Source: Salinimicrobium terrae DSM 17865 (GTDB taxonomy: Bacteria > Bacteroidota > Bacteroidia > Flavobacteriales > Flavobacteriaceae). Taken from it: DNA of 64,000 nucleotides. The translations under genes and the position numbers were made by a program. Positions 18,984 to 28,094 of the stretch are shown here, in pieces; positions within the stretch are counted from its first letter, which is position 1, and every line of letters starts with the position of its first letter. A model generated the notes under the pieces. It saw only the letters and a program-made list of their open reading frames with translations. It was not told where the DNA came from and did no database searches. Location: the NCBI RefSeq assembly GCF_000424665.1, contig NZ_AUKI01000020.1, forward strand, positions 124,001-188,000. The letters are read 5' to 3'.

Positions 18984-19502
18984 ATGGAAACCTTTATAAT
19001 TTTTCTTATTTCCTTTTTATCTTTAGGTTCAATTGATCAGGCAAATGAACAGCCGGTGCAAGAGACCACGACATACTATTTTGTAAGACATGCCGAAAAG
19101 GATGAAAGTGATCCCAAAAATAAGGATCCGAAGCTTTCTGCTGAAGGCCAAAAGAGAGTTCAGGAATGGATTGAAATATTTAAGGATGTCCAATTTGACC
19201 TGATTTTATCTACCAATTATGAAAGGACCCGCACAACAGCTTCTGGAATCGCAGCATCTCAGGAAAAAGAAGTGCAGTTCTACGATCCCCGAAAATTATA
19301 TGATCAGGATTTTCAGAAGAAAACTGAAGGGCAAACTGTTCTGGTAGTTGGACACAGCAATACTAATCCTTCTTTTGTAAATATGATCCTTGGAAGCGAA
19401 AAGCATCAGGCTTTAGATGAGAAAGAATACGGAAGCCTGTTCAAAGTAATGATTTCTCCCACCGGGGAAAAAACTTCTGAAGTTGAATACCATAATAATT
19501 AG
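18984..19502 (+). CDS. Histidine phosphatase superfamily protein, probably exported
   Basis: 172 residues. The first 20 residues are hydrophobic (FIIFLISFLSLG), suggesting a signal peptide or anchor. The catalytic RHG-type motif is RHAEK (His36 is the phosphorylated residue), then STNYERTRTTA with the second Arg and VVGHSNT with the second His (His124). This is the two-His, two-Arg arrangement of SixA/phosphoglycerate-mutase-like phosphatases. It is co-transcribed with the phytase-like gene, 4 bases upstream. The substrate, phosphoprotein or small phosphoester, cannot be read from the sequence. Confidence 0.9.
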   Translation: METFIIFLISFLSLGSIDQANEQPVQETTTYYFVRHAEKDESDPKNKDPKLSAEGQKRVQEWIEIFKDVQFDLILSTNYERTRTTASGIAASQEKEVQFYDPRKLYDQDFQKKTEGQTVLVVGHSNTNPSFVNMILGSEKHQALDEKEYGSLFKVMISPTGEKTSEVEYHNN

Positions 19503-19619
19503 GTAGTCAAAAAAGGCAAAATTCGATTCAAATTCTGCAATGTTACCAGATGGATATGATCAGTACTAACATCCTGATATAGTTTCCTATTTATTTTCTA
19601 AGATAATTCGGTTTAGAAG

Positions 19620-20366
19620 CTAATCCTGAACTTCAACATTCAGAATTTCATTTTCTATTTGGGAGACCTTTGTTAATTCCCCTTTTTGGAACATTTCATC
19701 CAGATTTTTCAACGGAGTAGAGTGCTCATCGGTCTTATAGTTTTCATAATCGACAAACCTTATCCCTTCCACATATCGTGGATTCACAGCTTTCCTGAAT
19801 CTTATTCCGCCTTCGTTAACAAAAAAGCGATAGGCAAGATAATCAATGGTTAAATCTTCTTTATTCACCCAATACATATAGATGTCTTCATGATCTGCTC
19901 CCCCACCTTCCTGCTTAAAAGTGACTTTAATTTCATGATATACCTGATCCCCGATGGTGTCCTGCCCAACAAGTTCTTTTATAACGGCGTCATCATTTAA
20001 ACCGAAAGGTAACTGCACGAAATAATGAACGGAGTTTACACTTTCAGCATAGATTCCCGAAAGAGAATCAGATAGAGTTACCTGTTCTTCTCCTGTATAG
20101 CGTTTAAAACCTTCGTTGTTTAATACATCGTAGTAAGTAGTTCCCGTAGAGTCGGTGAGGTTTCGTGTAAATTCATAAAGGCCCTTATCTCTTGAGCTGG
20201 TATATTTGTAATTTCTGAAGATGAATTCAATCTCTGCTTTTTCATAATTTTCTCCTCCGGCTTTTTCAATAGCTTCAGAAATGATCTTATCGGCTTCAGA
20301 AGCTGAAGGTTCATCATTACAGGAAATCAAAGCGGCAAAAAATAGAAGTAAAAAGCACTTTTTCAT
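19620..20366 (-). CDS. DUF6503 family lipoprotein
   Basis: 248 residues. Short signal with lipobox ALISC (Cys16). The mature protein begins EADKIISEAIEKAGGENYEKAEIEFIFRNYKYT, then alternating beta strands (YEFTRNL, DVYHEIKVTFKQEGGG-like, YMYWVNKEDLTIDYLAYRF) that suggest a LolA/LolB- or lipocalin-like sheet. This matches a flavobacterial family (DUF6503) without assigned function. A hydrophobic-ligand or lipoprotein carrier role would be an inference from fold resemblance only. It is divergent from smpB. Confidence 0.78.
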   Translation of the reverse strand: MKKCFLLLFFAALISCNDEPSASEADKIISEAIEKAGGENYEKAEIEFIFRNYKYTSSRDKGLYEFTRNLTDSTGTTYYDVLNNEGFKRYTGEEQVTLSDSLSGIYAESVNSVHYFVQLPFGLNDDAVIKELVGQDTIGDQVYHEIKVTFKQEGGGADHEDIYMYWVNKEDLTIDYLAYRFFVNEGGIRFRKAVNPRYVEGIRFVDYENYKTDEHSTPLKNLDEMFQKGELTKVSQIENEILNVEVQD

Positions 20367-20386
20367 ATTGGGGACTTATAAAGCAA

Positions 20387-20394
20387 CAAAAATA
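20387..20394 (-). promoter_or_regulatory. -7 box (TATTTTTG) for the DUF6503 gene
   Basis: The minus strand reads TATTTTTG 20 bases before the start codon. The -33 element is not clear. A weak half-copy of the palindrome (CCATTTTTGAAAC, 20401-20413) lies just upstream. Confidence 0.4.
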
Positions 20395-20474
20395 CCGATT
20401 CCATTTTTGAAACTGAAATTATAAAGACTCTTTTAAGAATTCCACAAAAACAGTGCTAATTCGCTAAAGCTTAT

Positions 20475-20482
20475 TATTTTTG
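20475..20482 (+). promoter_or_regulatory. -7 box (TATTTTTG) only 5 bases before the smpB start
   Basis: TATTTTTG matches the Bacteroidetes -7 consensus and ends 5 bases before the ATG at 20488. If used, the mRNA would begin at or next to the start codon. No TTG is evident at -33. Confidence 0.35.
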
Positions 20483-20487
20483 TTAAT

Positions 20488-20943
20488 ATGAAGAACGACA
20501 TCAACATCAAAAACCGAAAAGCAAAATTTGAATATGAGATCCTGGACAAATATATTGCCGGGATCAAGTTGGCCGGTACAGAGATTAAGGCTATCAGGGA
20601 AGGAAAAGCTTCTATAGCCGAGAGTTTTTGTGAGTTCTCCAATAATGAACTGTTTGTGATCAACATGACTGTTCAGGAATATTCTCATGCCACCTATTTT
20701 AATCACGATCCCAAACATGCACGAAAACTTCTTCTTAATAGAAAAGAATTAAAGAAGCTGGAAAAAGAAGTGAAAAATTCTGGACTTACTATTGTTCCGC
20801 TCCGGCTGTTCATCAATGACCGCGGACTTGCGAAACTGCAAATCGCCCTTGCAAAAGGAAAGAAGATGTACGATAAGAGGGAGGTGATCAAGGAACGGGA
20901 AAGCAAAAGACGTTTGGACCGTATCCAGAAGGATTACCGCTAA
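20488..20943 (+). CDS. smpB: SmpB, tmRNA-binding protein
   Basis: 151 residues, family length. SmpB escorts tmRNA to stalled ribosomes in trans-translation. Motifs: NIKNRKAKFEYEILDKYIAGIKLAGTEIKAIREGKASI, then the OB-fold strands, the GLTIVPLRLFINDRGLAKLQIALAKGKKMYDKRE segment and the basic C-terminal tail (ESKRRLDRIQKDYR) that occupies the empty mRNA channel. Cytoplasmic. The tmRNA gene is not in this window. A near-consensus -7 box lies only 5 bases upstream of the ATG, and I see no Shine-Dalgarno sequence, so translation may be leaderless. Confidence 0.97.
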   Translation: MKNDINIKNRKAKFEYEILDKYIAGIKLAGTEIKAIREGKASIAESFCEFSNNELFVINMTVQEYSHATYFNHDPKHARKLLLNRKELKKLEKEVKNSGLTIVPLRLFINDRGLAKLQIALAKGKKMYDKREVIKERESKRRLDRIQKDYR

Positions 20944-20980
20944 TTATTTTATTGGTAATTTTCCGGTAAATTATGTTTCT

Positions 20981-23461
20981 ATGAAGGGCAAATTTCCATT
21001 GCTTACTTTACTCCTTTTTGTATTCCAGGCTACTTTTTCTCAGGTTAAAGGAACGGTAACAGATACTCTAGACCAGCCACTTCCATATGTAAACATTTAT
21101 ACCGAGGACGGGGAAATTGGTACTACAACCAATGAGGAGGGCATCTATGAATTAAAGCTAACTCAGCCGGGAACTTACAAGCTGGTTTTCCAATTTTTGG
21201 GCTATGAACCGGAAAGAAAGCAGATCACGGTCAAAGATTTCCCCTACACTCTTGATGTATCGCTGGTTTCAACCACAACAAGTCTTGATGAAGTAACCGT
21301 AATTGCTGGTGAAAATCCTGCAAACAAGATCATGCGAAACGCTATTGCCGCCCGGCAACGGAACCTCGAGAAGATTCAAAAATATACCGCAGATTTCTAC
21401 TCCCGTGGTTTATGGAGAGTTGAGAATGTCCCTGAAAAGATATTGGGTCAGGAAATTGGCGATTTGGATGGCAGTCTCGACTCCACCCGTAGCGGAATTA
21501 TTTACCTGAGTGAAACTATTTCTGAAATCAGCTATCGTGCTCCCAATGATTTTAAGGAAAACATTACAGCTTCCAAAGTGAGTGGAAATGACAATGGCTT
21601 TAGCCTTAATTCTGCACAGGAATCTAATTTCAACTTTTACAAAAACACTGTAGATATAAATGCCAAAATAGTTTCTCCGCTGGCCGATTATGCTTTCAAT
21701 TATTATAATTATCACTTGGATGGAATATTTTACACAGATACCGGGCAGCTCATTAACAAGATCGAAGTGGAGCCAAAAAGACCAAAAGACAATGTCTTCT
21801 CGGGTTTCATCTATATTGTAGAAGACCTTTGGCAAATTTATGGTGTGGAATTGCAAACTACCGGGGAGGCCATACAAGTCCCCCTTATAGAAGAACTTGA
21901 CTTCACTCAAAATTTTAAATTTTCTGAAGAAAACAACTTCTGGATCAAGATCTCACAAACGGTGGATTTCAGTTTTGCGATGTTTGGAATTACGGGAGAC
22001 GGTAGATTCACCGCCGTTTACAGCGACTACAATTTTGATCCAGATTTCGATAACACTTTTTCAAGCGAGGTTCTGTCTTTTGCGCCCGCTGCAAACAAAA
22101 AAGATTCTCTCTACTGGCAAAAGGTAAGGCCGGTACCGTTAACTGCTGAGGAGGTTGAGGATTACGTTCGCAAAGACAGCATTCAGGATTTAAGGAGTTC
22201 CGAGAAATATCTTGACTCTGTAGATGCAGTAAGTAACAAATTTAAAATCCCCGACCTTTTATTTGGTTACAGTTACAGTAATTCTTACCAAAAAGAATAC
22301 TTCAATATAAGTTCCCCGTTATTAGGTGTTCATTTTAATACTGTCCAGGGCTATAGTCCCACCGTAAAGATCAGCTTTAGAAAAAATGAGGATGATCTTC
22401 AGGGAGAATACTGGCGGCTTTTTTCTGAATTCAATTACGGCTTCAGTGATGAACGGCTCAGGGTTAGCGGTGGCTTTCAGAAGAAATTCAACAACATTTC
22501 CAAACCTGTACTTACTGTTTCTGGTGGAGTTGAAACTGCTCAGATCAATGACACACAGCCAATTTCAGAGATGATCAACAGTATTAGCAGCCTCTGGTTT
22601 GAAAGAAATTATTTAAAACTTTATGAGCGAAAGTTTGCTGAAATAGCATACGAACAGGAAGTTTTGAATGGGTTCGGACTCTATTCAAGTCTGGCTTTTG
22701 AAGAACGTTCACCACTTTACAATACTACTTCACAATCTTTCATTGATGTGGATGACAGGAGCTACACTTCCAATAACCCTTTACAACCTGATAATTTTGG
22801 ATCGGCACCCTTTAAGGAGCATAACATTTTCAGGCTCAATCTTAGCGGAAGATTCAATTTTGGGCAAAAATATATGAGTTTTCCAAATGCTAAGTATAAC
22901 ATCCCCTCCAACAAATATCCCACGCTCTTTATCACTTATGAAAAAGGATTGGGAGCCTCTATTGAACAATACAATTTTGACCAGATTCGTGCTGCCCTGC
23001 GCCAAAATGTGGAGCTGGGAAATAAAGGGACTTTTAGTTACAATATTAAAGGGGGAACTTTTTTTAATTCTGAAGGAATTTCTTTCCTGGATTATAAACA
23101 TTTCCATGGAAATCAAACCCGCATTGGCAACGGCAACTACCTGAACCAGTTTCATCTCCTGCCTTACTATGCCTTAAGCACCAGCAATAATTATTTTGAA
23201 GCACATATGGAGCAGGATTTTCAAGGATGGATCCTTGGAAAAATTCCCGGAATCAACCAATTAAACTACAACCTTATCTTAGGCGCTCATTTTCTTTCTA
23301 CAGAAAACAATGAACCTTATTCCGAATATTCTGTAGGTCTGGATAACTTGGGCTTTGGAAAATACCGGCTGTTACGGCTGGATTACGTAATTTCAAATTT
23401 TGGCGAACAGCGAAATGGAGCCTTTATTTTTGGGCTGAAGTTCCTGGGGATTCTGGAATAG
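20981..23461 (+). CDS. DUF5686 outer-membrane protein with N-terminal carboxypeptidase-like regulatory domain
   Basis: 826 residues. Signal peptide ending near FSQ (about 21). Residues 23-105 are a CarboxypepD_reg-like domain (VKGTVTDTLDQPLPYVNIYTEDGEIGTTTNEEGIYEL), as in many Bacteroidetes surface proteins. The rest matches DUF5686: KIMRNAIAARQRNLEKIQKYTADFYSRG, then a long region of amphipathic strands ending in aromatic residues (YISVGLDNLGFGKYRLLRLDYV-like, with terminal LKFLGILE) that predicts an outer-membrane barrel. It resembles TonB-dependent receptors without a plug. Function is unknown. It starts 37 bases after smpB and may share its transcript. Confidence 0.85.
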   Translation: MKGKFPLLTLLLFVFQATFSQVKGTVTDTLDQPLPYVNIYTEDGEIGTTTNEEGIYELKLTQPGTYKLVFQFLGYEPERKQITVKDFPYTLDVSLVSTTTSLDEVTVIAGENPANKIMRNAIAARQRNLEKIQKYTADFYSRGLWRVENVPEKILGQEIGDLDGSLDSTRSGIIYLSETISEISYRAPNDFKENITASKVSGNDNGFSLNSAQESNFNFYKNTVDINAKIVSPLADYAFNYYNYHLDGIFYTDTGQLINKIEVEPKRPKDNVFSGFIYIVEDLWQIYGVELQTTGEAIQVPLIEELDFTQNFKFSEENNFWIKISQTVDFSFAMFGITGDGRFTAVYSDYNFDPDFDNTFSSEVLSFAPAANKKDSLYWQKVRPVPLTAEEVEDYVRKDSIQDLRSSEKYLDSVDAVSNKFKIPDLLFGYSYSNSYQKEYFNISSPLLGVHFNTVQGYSPTVKISFRKNEDDLQGEYWRLFSEFNYGFSDERLRVSGGFQKKFNNISKPVLTVSGGVETAQINDTQPISEMINSISSLWFERNYLKLYERKFAEIAYEQEVLNGFGLYSSLAFEERSPLYNTTSQSFIDVDDRSYTSNNPLQPDNFGSAPFKEHNIFRLNLSGRFNFGQKYMSFPNAKYNIPSNKYPTLFITYEKGLGASIEQYNFDQIRAALRQNVELGNKGTFSYNIKGGTFFNSEGISFLDYKHFHGNQTRIGNGNYLNQFHLLPYYALSTSNNYFEAHMEQDFQGWILGKIPGINQLNYNLILGAHFLSTENNEPYSEYSVGLDNLGFGKYRLLRLDYVISNFGEQRNGAFIFGLKFLGILE

Positions 23462-23493
23462 TTAGGAAATTCTAAAAAGAAGGTATAGATATT

Positions 23494-24138
23494 TCAGTTT
23501 CTATCTTCCAGTAGTGGAACGAACCTGAAATTTCCGAATTCAGTTTTCTCAAATTCGGTTTCAGATTTTCTCTCAAAAAGAGTCATTACCTGGGTGTCTT
23601 TCCCCACCGGGATGACCATTCTCCCTCCCACTTTCAACTGGCTCAATAACGGCTTCGGAACAAAAGGAGCTCCTGCGGTTACTATGATCCTGTCAAAAGG
23701 AGCATAATCCGGCAGACCTTTGTATCCGTCTCCAAAAGCTAAATACCGGGGGCGATACCCTATTTTTGAAAGGAAAAGCTTGGTTCTCTTAAACAACTCC
23801 AGCTGCCTTTCAATACTGTACACCTTTGCACCCAACTCGCACAAAACAGCGGTTTGATAACCACTCCCGGTGCCTATTTCGAGTACTGTATCTCCTTTTT
23901 TTACCTGCAGTACTTCAGTTTGAAAAGCCACTGTATAGGGTTGAGAAATAGTTTGGTCGGCAGCAATGGGGAAAGCTTTGTCCTGATACGCGTGATCTTC
24001 AAAGCTGCTGTCCATGAACAAATGCCGGGGAATTTTCTTAATGGTCTCCAGAACTTTTTCATCTTTTATACCTTTATCTTCCACCACTTTGGCCAGTTGC
24101 AACCTTTTTCCCTGATGTTTAAGTGTATCTTTTCGCAC
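23494..24138 (-). CDS. pcm: Protein-L-isoaspartate O-methyltransferase
   Basis: 214 residues. It methylates isoaspartyl residues with S-adenosylmethionine, starting repair of aged proteins. Family motifs: the PRHLFMDSSFEDHAYQDKAFPIAADQTISQPYTVAF segment and the SAM-binding loop VLEIGTGSGYQTAVLCEL, then YRPRYLAFGDGYKGLPDYAPFDRIIVTAGAP. The start is a GTG at 24138 (no nearby ATG), consistent with family N-termini beginning RKDTLKHQG. It is convergent with the DUF5686 gene and divergent from the Gfo/Idh oxidoreductase; a TAATTTTG box on the minus strand (24159-24166) is a possible -7 element. Confidence 0.95.
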   Translation of the reverse strand: MRKDTLKHQGKRLQLAKVVEDKGIKDEKVLETIKKIPRHLFMDSSFEDHAYQDKAFPIAADQTISQPYTVAFQTEVLQVKKGDTVLEIGTGSGYQTAVLCELGAKVYSIERQLELFKRTKLFLSKIGYRPRYLAFGDGYKGLPDYAPFDRIIVTAGAPFVPKPLLSQLKVGGRMVIPVGKDTQVMTLFERKSETEFEKTEFGNFRFVPLLEDRN

Positions 24139-24231
24139 CCTCTTTACTTTTAAGTGACCAAAATTACATAAAGATTAACTCAGGCTAAAGAAAAAAAGGA
24201 AATGGGCGGTTTTATTCGGATGTAAATGGCA

Positions 24232-24261
24232 TTGGCTTTAGGGCAAGAAATGTTATTTTTG
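24232..24261 (+). promoter_or_regulatory. Promoter of the 24.3-31.4 kb gene run
   Basis: TTG (24232-24234), a 19-base spacer and TATTTTTG (24254-24261) match the Bacteroidetes promoter completely. The start codon of the first gene follows 17 bases after the -7 box. Confidence 0.65.
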
Positions 24262-24278
24262 TTGAAAACCTTTTAATT

Positions 24279-25241
24279 ATGCTAAAAGCCGGCGTCCTGG
24301 GTGCAGGACACTTAGGAAAAATTCATCTGCGTTTACTAAATGAGTCAGAAAAATATGATCTCGTTGGTTTTCACGATATAGATGAAGAAAGAGGCCGCAA
24401 GGTAGAGGAAGAATTTGGATATAAATATTTTAGTGATCTTGATAAGCTCATTGCTGCTGTAGATATGATTGATGTGGTGACTCCCACCCTTTCTCATTTC
24501 GAGGTGGGACAAAAAACCATTAAAGCAGGTAAACATTTATTTATTGAAAAGCCTATTACCAATACCGTTGAAGAAGCCGAAGAGCTGGTGAAATTAGCCG
24601 GGGAGTATAATGTCAAAGGCCAGGTGGGGCATGTAGAAAGATTTAATCCTGCTTTTAGGGCCGTTGCAGATAAAATTGAAAATCCCATGTTCATCGAGAC
24701 GCATCGCCTGGCAGAATTTAATCCACGGGGAACAGATGTTCCGGTAGTGCTGGATCTCATGATCCACGACATTGATGCTATTCTTAGCGTAGTTAAATCT
24801 GAAGTGAAGGAGATCAAAGCCAACGGAGTTTCAGTCATTAGTGATACGCCCGATATTGCCAACGCGCGTATAGAATTTGAGAATGGCTGCGTGGCCAATC
24901 TTACCGCCAGCAGGATCTCCCTGAAAAATATGCGGAAGGCACGATTCTTTCAGCGGGACGCGTATATCTCAGTAGATTTTTTGGAAAAGAAATGCGAGGT
25001 CGTGAAAATGAAGGATGCGCCTGAAGTGCCGGGAGATTTTGATATGATCCTTCAAAATGCCGAAGGTTTAAAAAAGCAGATTTATTTTGACAATCCGCAG
25101 GTGAACCCGAATAATGCCATTTTGGACGAACTAAATTCTTTTGCCGATGCTATTGAGAACGATACAACTCCAATTGTGAGTCTCGAGCATGGAACGCAGG
25201 CTTTGCGTGTGGCAAAACAAATTATAAATTCATTTAACTAA
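24279..25241 (+). CDS. Gfo/Idh/MocA family oxidoreductase
   Basis: 320 residues. N-terminal Rossmann domain with GVLGAGHLGKIH and the second glycine-rich strand context VGFHDID (acidic end, favouring NAD). The family motif EKPITN contains the conserved Lys-Pro, and the C-terminal domain has GQVGHVERFNPAF, LDLMIHDIDAILS and the helix HGTQALRVAKQIINSFN. The pattern resembles UDP-N-acetylglucosamine or biliverdin-type members, but the substrate is not assignable. It is the first gene after a good promoter; the hydroxyacyl-CoA dehydrogenase follows after 8 bases. Confidence 0.92.
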   Translation: MLKAGVLGAGHLGKIHLRLLNESEKYDLVGFHDIDEERGRKVEEEFGYKYFSDLDKLIAAVDMIDVVTPTLSHFEVGQKTIKAGKHLFIEKPITNTVEEAEELVKLAGEYNVKGQVGHVERFNPAFRAVADKIENPMFIETHRLAEFNPRGTDVPVVLDLMIHDIDAILSVVKSEVKEIKANGVSVISDTPDIANARIEFENGCVANLTASRISLKNMRKARFFQRDAYISVDFLEKKCEVVKMKDAPEVPGDFDMILQNAEGLKKQIYFDNPQVNPNNAILDELNSFADAIENDTTPIVSLEHGTQALRVAKQIINSFN

Positions 25242-25249
25242 TACTTTCT

Positions 25250-26140
25250 ATGAAAAATATTGCAGTTATTGGTGCAGGAACTATGGGTAATGGAATTGCC
25301 CACACTTTTGCTCAATTTGGTTATAAGACAAATCTTATTGATAAGTCGGAAAAGACCTTAGAAAAGGGTATGGAAATTATTGCTGGCAATCTTGACCGTA
25401 TGGTGGCCAAAGAGAAAATTTCTGAAGAAGACAAAAAAAATACGCTGAAAAATATCACCACTTTCACCCAACTTTCTGAAGGTGTAAAGAACGTCGACCT
25501 CGTGGTGGAAGCAGCTACAGAAAATGTGGATCTCAAACTTTCCATTTTCAAGCAACTCGATGAGTTTTGTGCAGCCGATACTGTCTTAGCTTCAAACACT
25601 TCTTCAATTTCGATCACGAAGATTGCTGCTGCAGTATCAAATCCTGAAAGGGTGATCGGAATGCATTTTATGAATCCGGTGCCGGTGATGAAACTGGTAG
25701 AGATCATTCGTGGATACAGCACCAGCAATGAGGTAACTTCTCAAATTATGGAGCTTTCTAAAAAGCTAAAAAAAGAGCCTGTTGAAGTTAATGACTACCC
25801 CGGATTTGTTGCCAACCGTATTCTTATGCCAATGATCAACGAATCTATTGAGACCCTGTACAATGGCGTTGCGGGTGTTCAGGAAATTGACACCGTAATG
25901 AAACTGGGAATGGCGCATCCTATGGGGCCATTACAACTAGCCGATTTCATTGGGCTGGATGTTTGTCTTTCCATCCTGGAAGTGATGTACAGCGGCTTTA
26001 AAAATCCGAAGTATGCAGCATGTCCTCTTCTTGTGAATATGGTACAGGCAGGCAAATTGGGAGTGAAGTCGGGTGAAGGTTTCTATGATTATTCAGAAAG
26101 CAGAAAAGCCGAAAAAGTTTCCGGCCAGTTTACTTCTTAA
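25250..26140 (+). CDS. 3-hydroxybutyryl-CoA dehydrogenase
   Basis: 296 residues, the length of single-function enzymes of the 3-hydroxyacyl-CoA dehydrogenase family. The NAD-binding motif is GAGTMGNGIAH with an Asp at the end of the second strand (LIDKSEK). Catalytic residues lie in SNTSSISIT and VIGMHFMNPVPVMKLVEI (His). The C-terminal domain has NDYPGFVANRILMPMINE and GPLQLADFIGLDV. It oxidises (S)-3-hydroxyacyl-CoA in beta-oxidation or reduces acetoacetyl-CoA in the other direction. It is 8 bases behind the Gfo/Idh gene. Its stop is followed by a palindrome copy (26137-26160). Confidence 0.96.
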   Translation: MKNIAVIGAGTMGNGIAHTFAQFGYKTNLIDKSEKTLEKGMEIIAGNLDRMVAKEKISEEDKKNTLKNITTFTQLSEGVKNVDLVVEAATENVDLKLSIFKQLDEFCAADTVLASNTSSISITKIAAAVSNPERVIGMHFMNPVPVMKLVEIIRGYSTSNEVTSQIMELSKKLKKEPVEVNDYPGFVANRILMPMINESIETLYNGVAGVQEIDTVMKLGMAHPMGPLQLADFIGLDVCLSILEVMYSGFKNPKYAACPLLVNMVQAGKLGVKSGEGFYDYSESRKAEKVSGQFTS

Positions 26141-26160
26141 AAATGCCATTTTTCGAACCT
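26137..26160. repeat. Dispersed palindrome copy after the hydroxyacyl-CoA dehydrogenase gene
   Basis: CTTAAAAATGCCATTTTTCGAACC overlaps the stop codon and fills most of the 37-base gap before the DUF1015 gene. The arms AAAAATG / CATTTTT pair around a single base. Confidence 0.75.
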
Positions 26161-26177
26161 ATTTTAACTAGAAACAC

Positions 26178-27413
26178 TTGGCAAAAATAATTCCGTTCAA
26201 GGCAGTGAGACCTTCCCGGGACAAGGTGGGTCTTGTGCCCACACGTCCATATCAGGAATATTCCCTGGAAGAAGTAAGATTTCAACTGGAGCACAATCCA
26301 TTTTCTTTTTTACATATCATCAATCCGGGATATAAATTTCAGAAGGAAATTTCTGGTAGTGAGCGCTTTCAGCTTGTAAAGAACCGCTACCTGGAATTTA
26401 AAGAGGAAGAGGTTTTTATTCAGGATGAAAAGCCGGCTTATTATATCTATAAAACTATTTCTCGTGATAAGGCTTACTGCGGAATTATTGCTGCTACAAG
26501 CGCAGAGGATTACGAAAATAATGTGATCAAAAAACACGAGGATACCATTTCTCACCGGGAACAACTTTTTAAGGATTACCTGAAAACAGTAGGTTTTAAT
26601 ACAGAACCTGTACTGCTTACCTACCCCGATAGCGCAGTGATTAACGAAATTACCTCCCAGGTAATGCAGGAGCGGCCCGAATATGAGTTTTCATCTCTAA
26701 ACCGTGATATACATTATATGTGGATCGTAAATGATCCTGAACAAACCGAAAAAATAAGAAAGGAATTCGAACGCATGGCAGCCGTTTATATAGCCGATGG
26801 CCACCACCGCAGTGCTTCTTCCTGGCTTCTGGCAAAAGAGTCCCGGGAAAAAAATCCCAATCACACGGGAGAGGAGCCTTATAATTTTTTCCTGAGTTAT
26901 ATGATCGCCGAAAGCAACCTTAAACTTTACGAATTCAACCGGTTGATACGCGATCTTAACGGTCTGGGAAAAGATGAATTCTTGATTAGTCTCGATGAAT
27001 GGTTCCGCATAGAGAACAGGGGAACGCAGTTATACAAACCTTCTAAAAAACATCATTTTTCGATGTACCTTGATGGAGAATACTACTCTCTTTATCTGCG
27101 AAAGACCAACTATGAGTTTACAGATTCTTTAAGTTCTTTGGACCCTTACATCCTGTTCATCAAGGTCCTCAGACCCATTTTGGGCATTGAAGATCTTAAA
27201 AATGATCGCAGAATATCTTATCTTCCCGGAAGAAACGAAACTTTTGACGTTAAAAAAGCGGTAGATGAAGAAGAATTTGCTGTTGGTTTTGGGATGTTGC
27301 CTTTAACCATTGAGGAGATTAAAGAAATCGCCGATGCAGGTCTCACAATGCCTCCAAAAAGCACCTGCATAGAGCCAAAACTAAGAAGTGGTCTCACCAT
27401 TTATGAATTCTAA
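26178..27413 (+). CDS. DUF1015 family protein (HprK-like serine kinase homologue family)
   Basis: 411 residues, family length. The start is a TTG at 26178, giving MAKIIPFKAVRPSRDKVGLVPTRPY, which is the standard family N-terminus. Signature segments are VYIADGHHRSASSWLLA (the most conserved motif) and FFLSYMIAESNLKLYEFNRLIRDL, followed by SYLPGRNETFDVKKAV and GLTMPPKSTCIEPKLRSGLTIYEF. DUF1015 members are predicted kinases or phosphoserine-handling enzymes, often near serine biosynthesis genes; no serine pathway gene is adjacent here. It is followed at 6 bases by the yggS-like gene. Confidence 0.88.
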   Translation: MAKIIPFKAVRPSRDKVGLVPTRPYQEYSLEEVRFQLEHNPFSFLHIINPGYKFQKEISGSERFQLVKNRYLEFKEEEVFIQDEKPAYYIYKTISRDKAYCGIIAATSAEDYENNVIKKHEDTISHREQLFKDYLKTVGFNTEPVLLTYPDSAVINEITSQVMQERPEYEFSSLNRDIHYMWIVNDPEQTEKIRKEFERMAAVYIADGHHRSASSWLLAKESREKNPNHTGEEPYNFFLSYMIAESNLKLYEFNRLIRDLNGLGKDEFLISLDEWFRIENRGTQLYKPSKKHHFSMYLDGEYYSLYLRKTNYEFTDSLSSLDPYILFIKVLRPILGIEDLKNDRRISYLPGRNETFDVKKAVDEEEFAVGFGMLPLTIEEIKEIADAGLTMPPKSTCIEPKLRSGLTIYEF

Positions 27414-27419
27414 GATTTT

Positions 27420-28079
27420 ATGAGCATTTCAGGAAATATAAAAAAGATTAAAGCCGAAATACCAACAGGGGTTACCCTGATCGCTATTTCTAAAACCAAG
27501 CCCGAAAATGACATTTTAGAGGCCTATGATTTAGGGCACAGGATCTTTGGTGAAAACAAGGTCCAGGAAATGACCGAAAAATGGGAAAATCTTCCAAAAG
27601 ATATTAAATGGCACATGGTAGGTCACGTACAACGGAATAAGGTAAAGTATATGGCCGAATTTGTAGATCTCATCCATGCAGTCGATTCTTTAAAACTGCT
27701 CAAGGAGATCGAGAAACAGGCCAAGAAATACGACCGGACCATTCCATGCCTTCTACAAATCAAAATAGCCGAAGAAGACACGAAATACGGAATAGATGTT
27801 GATAAAGCAGAAAGCATCCTGAAATCTGATGCATATAGTCAAATGACTCATGTCAAGATAGTTGGTTTAATGGGAATGGCCACTTTTACAGAAAAAGAAG
27901 AAAAAATTAGAAAGGAATTTAACTTTTTAAAGACTACATTTGAAAATCTTAAATCCAGGTATAATTCTTTTAGTACTTTATCGATGGGAATGAGTGGAGA
28001 TTATAAGATCGCCATTGAATGCGGAAGTACAATGATAAGAGTAGGGAGTTCCATTTTTGGAGAAAGAAATTATAATTAA
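27420..28079 (+). CDS. YggS family PLP homeostasis protein
   Basis: 219 residues, monomeric alanine-racemase-like barrel without the C-terminal domain. The PLP lysine is in LIAISKTKP (Lys25). Other motifs: GHRIFGENKVQEM, KWHMVGHVQRNKVKYM, VDLIHAVDSL, MGMATFTE and SMGMSGDYKIAIECGSTMIRVGSSIFGER, which ends the family core. The protein buffers and delivers pyridoxal phosphate. It is tightly packed between the DUF1015 and exonuclease genes. No enzymatic activity of its own is expected. Confidence 0.95.
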   Translation: MSISGNIKKIKAEIPTGVTLIAISKTKPENDILEAYDLGHRIFGENKVQEMTEKWENLPKDIKWHMVGHVQRNKVKYMAEFVDLIHAVDSLKLLKEIEKQAKKYDRTIPCLLQIKIAEEDTKYGIDVDKAESILKSDAYSQMTHVKIVGLMGMATFTEKEEKIRKEFNFLKTTFENLKSRYNSFSTLSMGMSGDYKIAIECGSTMIRVGSSIFGERNYN

Positions 28080-28094
28080 TAGGGCAGTTAGCAT

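Noticed and set aside
21410-21910. A 166-codon minus-strand frame inside the DUF5686 gene
   Set aside because: Opposite-strand shadow; the plus-strand product has a signal peptide and known domains.
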